Source: Paracoccus sp. MKU1 (GTDB lineage: Bacteria; Pseudomonadota; Alphaproteobacteria; Rhodobacterales; Rhodobacteraceae). Taken from it: a stretch of DNA of 38,248 nucleotides. The stretch is taken from assembly GCF_001447385.1 (NCBI RefSeq), contig NZ_LLWQ01000222.1, positions 1 to 38,248 on the forward strand. The letters run 5' to 3'. Within the stretch, counting starts at the first letter, position 1; each line of letters opens with the position of its first letter. Positions 34,154 through 38,248 of the stretch are shown here, one piece after another. The notes under the pieces are model-generated. The model searched no databases. It was given only the letters and a program-made list of their open reading frames with translations, and was not told the origin of the DNA. Position numbers and translations under genes: made by a program.

Positions 34154-35020
34154 ATGACAAGCGCCGAGAAAGCCCTGCGGATCATCACCGCCGACAATCC
34201 CTCGCCCTTCACCGGGCCGGGCACCAACACCTTCCTGCTGGGACGCGAGCGGATCGCCGTGATCGATCCCGGCCCGGACCTTGCCGCGCATCGCCAGGCG
34301 ATCCTGGCCGCCGCGGGATCCGGCCGCATCAGCCATATCTTCGTCACCCATGCGCATCTGGACCATTCCGGCGGCGCCCGGGCGCTGGCGCGGGCGACCG
34401 GCGCGCCGATCCTGGGCTTCGGCCCGGCCGAATCGGGCCGTTCGGCGGTGATGGAGCGGCTGGCACGCGAGGGCGCGATCGACGGCGGCGAGGGGCTGGA
34501 CCGCGACTTCGCCCCCGATATCGCCCTGGCCGACGGCGCGGTGGTCGAGACCGACGAATGGCGCCTGGCCGCGCTGCACACGCCGGGCCATTTCGCCGGC
34601 CACCTGGCCTTTCGCCAGGAGGAGACGATCTTTTGCGGCGATGTGGTGATGGGCTGGTCCTCGACCATCATCTCGCCGCCGGACGGCGATCTGGCGGATT
34701 ACTTCCGTTCTCTGGCGCGGCTCGATTCGGCGGGCGCGCGTGTGCTGCTCCCGGCGCATGGCGAGGCGATCGGCGACCCCTCGGCGCGCCTGGCCGAGCT
34801 TGCCGCGCATCGGCGCGAGCGCACGGTGCAGATCCTTTCGGCGCTGCGGGCCGGCCCCGCCACGGCCGAGGCCCTGGCGCGGCGAATCTACCGCATCCCG
34901 CCGGCGATGATTCCCGCGGCGACGCGCAACGTGCTGGCGCATCTGATCGCACTTTCCGAGCTTGGCGCGGTTTCGACCCCCGGCCCGATCGGCTCGGATT
35001 CGGTGTTTTCCGGGCATTGA
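34154..35020 (+). CDS. Metallo-beta-lactamase-fold hydrolase (LACTB2-like)
   Basis: A 288-residue metallo-beta-lactamase superfamily protein. The zinc motif THAHLDH gives H66, H68, D70 and H71; further ligands are in HTPGHFAGH and FCGDVVMG, and LLPAHGEAI. The C-terminal part (about 220-275) is a winged-helix-like extension, as in LACTB2/GloB-like proteins, which include RNases and thioester hydrolases. The N-terminal NPSPFTGPGTNTFLLG is family-typical. The substrate is unknown. It precedes the tRNA-Asn gene. Confidence 0.9.
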   Translation: MTSAEKALRIITADNPSPFTGPGTNTFLLGRERIAVIDPGPDLAAHRQAILAAAGSGRISHIFVTHAHLDHSGGARALARATGAPILGFGPAESGRSAVMERLAREGAIDGGEGLDRDFAPDIALADGAVVETDEWRLAALHTPGHFAGHLAFRQEETIFCGDVVMGWSSTIISPPDGDLADYFRSLARLDSAGARVLLPAHGEAIGDPSARLAELAAHRRERTVQILSALRAGPATAEALARRIYRIPPAMIPAATRNVLAHLIALSELGAVSTPGPIGSDSVFSGH

Positions 35021-35083
35021 ATGTGCGCGGGACAAGAGGGACCGGGAATTTTCCATGCGGATGAAAAAAATGCGCAAACCCCT

Positions 35084-35112
35084 CTGGACGGCCCCAAAGA
35101 GCGAGGCTATAC
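35084..35112 (+). promoter_or_regulatory. Promoter of tRNA-Asn
   Basis: CTGGAC at 35084-35089 and CTATAC at 35107-35112 are separated by exactly 17 bases, and the -10 element lies 12 bases before the mature tRNA 5' end. This is close to the sigma-70 consensus and well placed for a short leader. Confidence 0.55.
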
Positions 35113-35124
35113 ACCGCCCCGTGT

Positions 35125-35199
35125 TCCGGCGTAGCTCAGCGGTAGAGCAGTTGACTGTTAATCAATTGGTCGTAGGTTCGATCCCTACCGCCGGAGCCA
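35125..35199 (+). tRNA. tRNA-Asn (GUU)
   Basis: The acceptor arms TCCGGCG and CGCCGGA pair perfectly, with discriminator G and an encoded CCA (35197-35199). D-arm GCTC...GAGC, anticodon loop CTGTTAA giving anticodon GUU, and T-arm with GGTTCGATCC are all canonical. The gene is intact. A tyrosine-integrase remnant begins within about 60 bases of its 3' end, so this tRNA has probably served as an attachment site. Confidence 0.97.
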
Positions 35200-35251
35200 A
35201 TCAATAAGTAAGATATTGATTTTGCTACGATTTTATTAGCCTTTCTTCGGT

Positions 35252-35630
35252 GTGTCACACAAGAGTGTCACACAGCCGCCGCCAGGTTCGAGGGTCGCCC
35301 GCTCAACGCGAGGTCGATCGAAATGGTGGCCACACCATATCCTCCAACGCGGTCACAGCTATCACTGGCGACGACGCTTGCCTCGGTTGTCCACAGAAAA
35401 CGGCGTCCTGCAGGTGCCACTCCGCACGACAGATCCGACGCGTGCCCGTATAATCGCTCGCAGATTGACTGCAGAGAGCGACCGAATGTTCGACGACATC
35501 CGCAACGAAATCCTGAGCCTCGCCGATGCTGCGAAGTGGCTGCGAAGTGGCTGCGCCATGTCGTCGCGGATGAAATGGCGCGCATCCAGCGAAATCGGGC
35601 CATCATATTCGCAGGCCGACGGCGGCGCTA
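35252..35630 (+). pseudogene. Broken tyrosine-recombinase (integrase) N-terminal fragment
   Basis: The frame encodes the N-terminal SAM-like/DUF6538-type part of a tyrosine integrase: HHILQRGHSYHWRRRLPR, then VPLRTTDPTRARIIARRLTAE and FDDIRNEILSLADAAKWLR. An 11-bp tandem duplication at 35531-35552 shifts the frame; removing one copy joins AAKWLR to HVVADEMARIQRNRA, the expected continuation, which is now in another frame. The sequence stops at about 35630, where an IS481-type element begins, so the catalytic domain is lost. The true start is not clear. The position just downstream of tRNA-Asn is classic for genomic-island integrases. Confidence 0.75.
35531..35552 (+). repeat. 11-bp tandem duplication in the integrase remnant
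   Basis: GCGAAGTGGCT is present twice in tandem (35531-35541 and 35542-35552), followed by a third partial GCG. Eleven extra bases shift the frame by two. Collapsing the repeat restores a continuous integrase-like reading frame, which argues that the duplication inactivated the gene. Confidence 0.9.
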
Positions 35631-35632
35631 GG

Positions 35633-36588
35633 TGTTTGATCCCACGGTTTGATGGTGCGATCCTTTATTTGGAATGGAAGGATGCCCTATGGGACAAATT
35701 CGCCATGGCAGCGCCACGACCACGCACGCTGTCCGAGCAGCAATACAGCGATCGCAAGCTTCGCTCGCGCAACTGAGCAGGGAGTTGGGCATCAACCCCA
35801 AGACCGTTGCTAAGTGGCGCAAGCGCGCGACGGTCGAGGATATGAAGACCGGGCCGTAGGAGCCGCGATCCACCGTCCTCACCGAAGCCGAGGAGGCGAT
35901 GGTCGTGGCATTCCGGCGCCATACGCTGCTGCCATTAGACGATTGTCTCTACGCTCTGCAGCCCTCGATCCCCCACCTGACGCGATCAGCGCTGCACCGC
36001 TGTCTGCAGCGACATGGCATCTCGCGCTTGCCTGATATGGAGGGCGACAAGCCGAAGCGGTCGAAATTCAAACGCTACCCGATCGGCTTCTTCCACATCG
36101 ACATAGCTGAGGTGCAGACAGCTGAAGGTAAGCTATATTTGTTCGTCGGCATCGACCGCACGAGCAAGTTCGCCGTGACCCAACTCGTCGATAAAGCCGA
36201 CAGGAAGACAGCCTGGGAATTCCTTCAGCATATGCTTGAAGCCGTGCCCTACCAGGTTCACACCATTCTCACGGACAACGGAATCCAGTTCGCAGAGCAG
36301 CCGCGGAACCGGAACACCATCTACTCCCGGCCGATGCGCTTCGACATGATCTGTGAGGCAAACGGGATTGAGCACCGGCTGACCAAGCCCAACCATCCCT
36401 GGACCAACGGCCAGGTCGAACGGATGAACCGCACGATCAAGGACGCCACCGTCAAACGCTTCCACTACGAAACCCACGACCAGCTGCGAACGCACCTCGC
36501 CGACTTCATGGCGGCCTACAACTTCGCACGAAGGCTAAAGACCCTCGGCGGTCTCACGCCTTACGAATACATCTGCAAGATCTGGACA
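35633..36588 (+). mobile_element. IS481-type insertion element, 3' end lost
   Basis: The likely left end is near TGTTTGATCCCACGG at 35633, directly abutting the integrase fragment. The transposase frame follows and stops matching the family after KIWT at 36588, where an IS30-type tail begins. The expected C-terminal segment and right inverted repeat are missing, so the element cannot move by itself. I could not confirm target duplications because the right end is gone. Confidence 0.7.
35689..36588 (+). pseudogene. IS481-type transposase with internal stop, truncated
   Basis: A DDE transposase. The N-terminal helix-turn-helix part (MGQIRHGSATTTHAVR, then LSRELGINPKTVAKWRKRATVEDMKTGP) is cut by a TAG at 35857-35859, where relatives have Lys (AAG). 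The same frame then resumes with EPRSTVLTEAEEAMVV and reads the catalytic core: FFHIDIAEVQT (first Asp), ILTDNGIQF (second Asp) and NGQVERMNRTIKDA (Glu). The C-terminus after YEYICKIWT is replaced by another IS fragment. A downstream restart near 35899 could make a core without the DNA-binding head, but the missing end makes activity unlikely. Confidence 0.85.
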
Positions 36589-36686
36589 CGCGACCACGAA
36601 AGACGCTTGGCTGGCAAACGCCGGCAGAGGCACTCGACCAGCTGCTCAAACAGGATATGATCGAAGGTGTTGCGACGACCGGTTGA
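36588..36686 (+). pseudogene. IS30-type transposase C-terminal fragment
   Basis: In a frame different from the IS481 gene, 32 codons read TRPRKTLGWQTPAEALDQLL and end GVATTG with TGA at 36684-36686. The RPRKTLGWQTPAEAL pattern is the characteristic last segment of IS30-family transposases. The rest of that gene is absent. It sits exactly at the junction where IS481 similarity ends, so an IS30 copy once inserted here and then lost most of its length by recombination or deletion. Confidence 0.75.
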
Positions 36687-36687
36687 A

Positions 36688-37140
36688 TCCGCCCAGTATC
36701 TGAGCATTCGCTACAGTGAGCGGCTGGCGGAAGCTGGCATCGAACCATCGGTGGGCAGCGTCGGTGACAGCTATGACAATGCCTTGGCCGAGACAATCAA
36801 CGGTCTGTTCAAAGCCGAGGTGATCTATCGACGGGAACCCTGGCGCAGTTTCGAGGCCGTAGAATATGCTACGCTCGAATGGGTCGACTGGTTTAACAAC
36901 CGCCGTCTGCTCGAACCGATCGGGAACATCCCGCCTTCGGAAGCAGAGGCAAACTTCTACGCGGCTCTGGAAACTGAAGTCATGGCCGCGCAACTAATCC
37001 AAATCAGCCTCCGGCAAACCCGGCGCGGTTCAATTGCCAAACACCTTCTACCCTGCGCGCCTCGCCTGCGGAACCAGTGCCTCGGCATCAAACAGATAAA
37101 TAGTAATTACCGATTCATAATATCTCTTCACAAAACTTGA
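36688..37140 (+). pseudogene. IS3-type OrfB transposase C-terminal fragment
   Basis: The frame encodes the final part of an IS3-family OrfB integrase-type transposase: AQYLSIRYSERLAEAGIEPS, GSVGDSYDNALAETINGLFK, FEAVEYATLEWVDWFNNRRL and EPIGNIPPSEAEANFY, with the catalytic Glu in ALAETINGL. The preceding catalytic Asp residues are absent. Similarity fades after LRQTRRGS (about 37035); the frame then continues through AT-rich non-IS sequence to 37140, so the native stop was lost. Confidence 0.85.
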
Positions 37141-37198
37141 CCGGATGCGGGTGATTCCCCTACCCCTCGGCGCAGGTTCATTGCGAAGGGGAGGAACC
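37041..37198. other. AT-rich junction between IS debris and glmS
   Basis: About 100 bases (37090-37140) are far more AT-rich than the rest, unlike native sequence here. From about 37141 composition returns to GC-rich, and a ribosome binding site GGGGAGGAACC precedes glmS. The IS debris therefore sits immediately in the upstream region of the mutase genes, and may have removed or supplied their promoter. Confidence 0.45.
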
Positions 37199-37684
37199 AT
37201 GCTGGAGGCGGTCTCGGAATACCGGGTCATCCTGGGGGTGATCGGCGCCGATTGCCATGCGGTCGGCAACAAGATCATCGCGGCGGTGCTGGGCCGGACC
37301 GGTATCACGGTGGTGAACCTGGGCGTTATGGTCAGCCAAGACGAGTTCATCCAGGCGGCCATCGAGGAAAGGGCCGATGCCATCCTGGTCTCGTCGATCT
37401 ATGGCCATGGCGAGATCGACTGCCAGGACTTCCGCGCCCGCTGCGAGGAGCGCGGGCTGGGCGAGATCCTGCTTTATGTCGGCGGCAACCTGGTAATCGG
37501 CAAGCGCGCCTTCGCCGAGGTCGAGCAGCGCTTCCTCGAGATGGGCTTCGACCGGGTGTTTCCGCCGACCGTGCGGCTCGAGGACGTGGTGGAGCTGCTG
37601 AAGTCCGACATCCAGAGTCGCCGCCCGCTGGCCTATGGCCACAACACCGCCGCCTTCGGCATCACCGAACGCCTGTCGGCCTGA
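37199..37684 (+). CDS. glmS: Glutamate (methylaspartate) mutase S subunit
   Basis: A 161-residue cobalamin-binding subunit of glutamate mutase (GlmS/MutS sigma), which interconverts L-glutamate and threo-3-methylaspartate with subunit E. The B12 base-off motif D18-C-H20-A-V-G23 (GADCHAVGNKI) and the later VSSIYGHGEIDCQDF, LYVGGNLVIG and GFDRVFPPTV blocks are diagnostic. I chose ATG 37199, behind GGGGAGGAACC. The E-subunit gene starts 18 bases after it, without the MutL activator gene that often lies between. The gene is intact, though its partner carries an internal stop. This glmS is the mutase subunit, not the glucosamine synthase of the same symbol. Confidence 0.93.
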   Translation: MLEAVSEYRVILGVIGADCHAVGNKIIAAVLGRTGITVVNLGVMVSQDEFIQAAIEERADAILVSSIYGHGEIDCQDFRARCEERGLGEILLYVGGNLVIGKRAFAEVEQRFLEMGFDRVFPPTVRLEDVVELLKSDIQSRRPLAYGHNTAAFGITERLSA

Positions 37685-37702
37685 TCCAGCGTTCCCGAAC
37701 CC

Positions 37703-38248
37703 ATGACCGAGATCACCAATACCCGACTGGACGACGCCACATTCGACGCCGAACGCCGCGAGGTGCTGCAAAGCTGATCCACCGGCCCCGACGTCGATTT
37801 CGAGGCCGGCGTGCGGCTGCAGGAGGCGCTGCCCGAGGCCAAGCGTTTCCCGCTGGCGCTCAGCCGCGCCGATGCCGAGAACCGCACCCTGCTGCAACCC
37901 CGCGCCGGGGTGGCCCTGCTGCGCGAGCATATCGCGCTGCTGAACGGGCTGGCCCCCTATTGCGACGTGCTGCCGACGACCATCGACGCCTATACCCGCC
38001 ACAACCGCTATGCCGAGGCGCAGGAGGGCATCGACCGCTCGCGCGCGGCGGGCACCTCGCTGCTGAACGGCTTTCCCGCGGTCAACCATGGCGTCGACGG
38101 CTGCCGGCGGCTGGTCGAGGCGGTGGAGAAGCCGGTGCAGGTCCGGCACGGCACGCCCGATGCGCGGCTCCTGGCCGAGATCACGCTTTGCGCCGGGTTT
38201 TCCAGCTATGAGGGCGGCGGGATCTCCTACAACATCCCCTATGCCAAG
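37703..38248 (+). pseudogene. glmE: Glutamate mutase E subunit with internal TGA (partial)
   Basis: ATG 37703 begins MTEITNTRLDDATFDAERR, then EVLQS followed by TGA at 37775-37777, where the family has Trp in the pattern EVLxxW-x-TGxxVD. After the stop the same frame continues as STGPDVDFEAGVRLQEALP and remains open to the window edge, with AGVALLREHIALLNG, LPTTIDAYTRHNRY, SLLNGFPAVNHGVDGCRR and EGGGISYNIPYAK, all close to clostridial GlmE. Only about 180 of the expected roughly 480 codons are in view. It is either a recently inactivated gene, a sequencing error (TGG to TGA), or has a downstream GTG restart. Confidence 0.88.

Noticed and set aside
35200..37198. An intact genomic island bounded by tRNA-Asn repeats
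   Set aside because: No second copy of the tRNA 3' end is seen in the window, and every mobile gene present is broken.
37775..37777. TGA in glmE as a selenocysteine or recoded Trp codon
   Set aside because: Other genes here use TGA as a normal stop, GlmE is not a selenoprotein, and no SECIS-like context stands out. Mutation or read error is simpler.
1..38248. CRISPR arrays, toxin-antitoxin pairs or known defence systems
   Set aside because: No regularly spaced repeats and no recognised defence or toxin domains were found. The small protein at 28-324 lacks a partner in view.

Overview
The window reads as a high-GC alphaproteobacterial chromosome, most like Paracoccus or a close Rhodobacterales relative. 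The basis is the gene content and order: GapR/DUF2312, clpS divergent from a SPOR-domain D,D-carboxypeptidase, fabD-fabG-acpP, a cytochrome b561-YceI fusion, and a BmpA-type nucleoside transporter. Genus assignment is inference; no 16S gene is present. Genes are densely packed on both strands with many 1-14 nt overlaps.

Region by region. (1) 1-3270 is a looser, partly decayed stretch: a small acidic hypothetical protein, an exported prolidase-like amidohydrolase, and behind it the broken C-terminal part of an SLC13-type permease. (2) 3271-8441 holds gapR, a two-helix membrane protein, dtd, an RhlE-like DEAD-box helicase, thymidine kinase overlapping a b561-YceI fusion, then ndk behind back-to-back terminators. 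(3) 8606-14188 holds an ABC-F ATPase, a MipA/OmpV porin-like protein, a SufT-like DUF59 protein coupled to a Maa-type acetyltransferase, a histidine phosphatase coupled to hemF, and a small lipoprotein. (4) 14192-18273 holds an operon clpS / RsmC-like methyltransferase / degenerate SDR, and the divergent D,D-carboxypeptidase. (5) 18493-20557 has two overlapping Lrp/AsnC regulators divergent from ilvC, with a clear inverted repeat between them. (6) 20860-29911 holds an EamA transporter, dnaE, and a complete four-gene BmpA-type ABC uptake operon. (7) 29969-34095 holds dps, acpP, fabG, fabD and an EnvZ-like kinase, all on the minus strand, followed by a divergent metallo-beta-lactamase-fold hydrolase.

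(8) 35125 to the end is the accessory hot spot. A tRNA-Asn(GUU) gene with its own promoter is followed at once by a dead tyrosine integrase, inactivated by an 11-bp tandem duplication. Next comes a mosaic of three insertion-sequence remnants: IS481-type with an internal stop, an IS30-type tail, and an IS3-type OrfB tail. Right after this lie glutamate (methylaspartate) mutase genes: an intact cobalamin-binding S subunit, then an E subunit whose frame carries a TGA at codon 25, where the family has Trp. The E gene runs off the window.

I did not find a clearly new defence or mobile system. The most informative anomalies are the tRNA-Asn scar, the interrupted glmE, the lysine-less SDR, the divergent Lrp pair/ilvC control region, and the frameshift-riddled SLC13 remnant.
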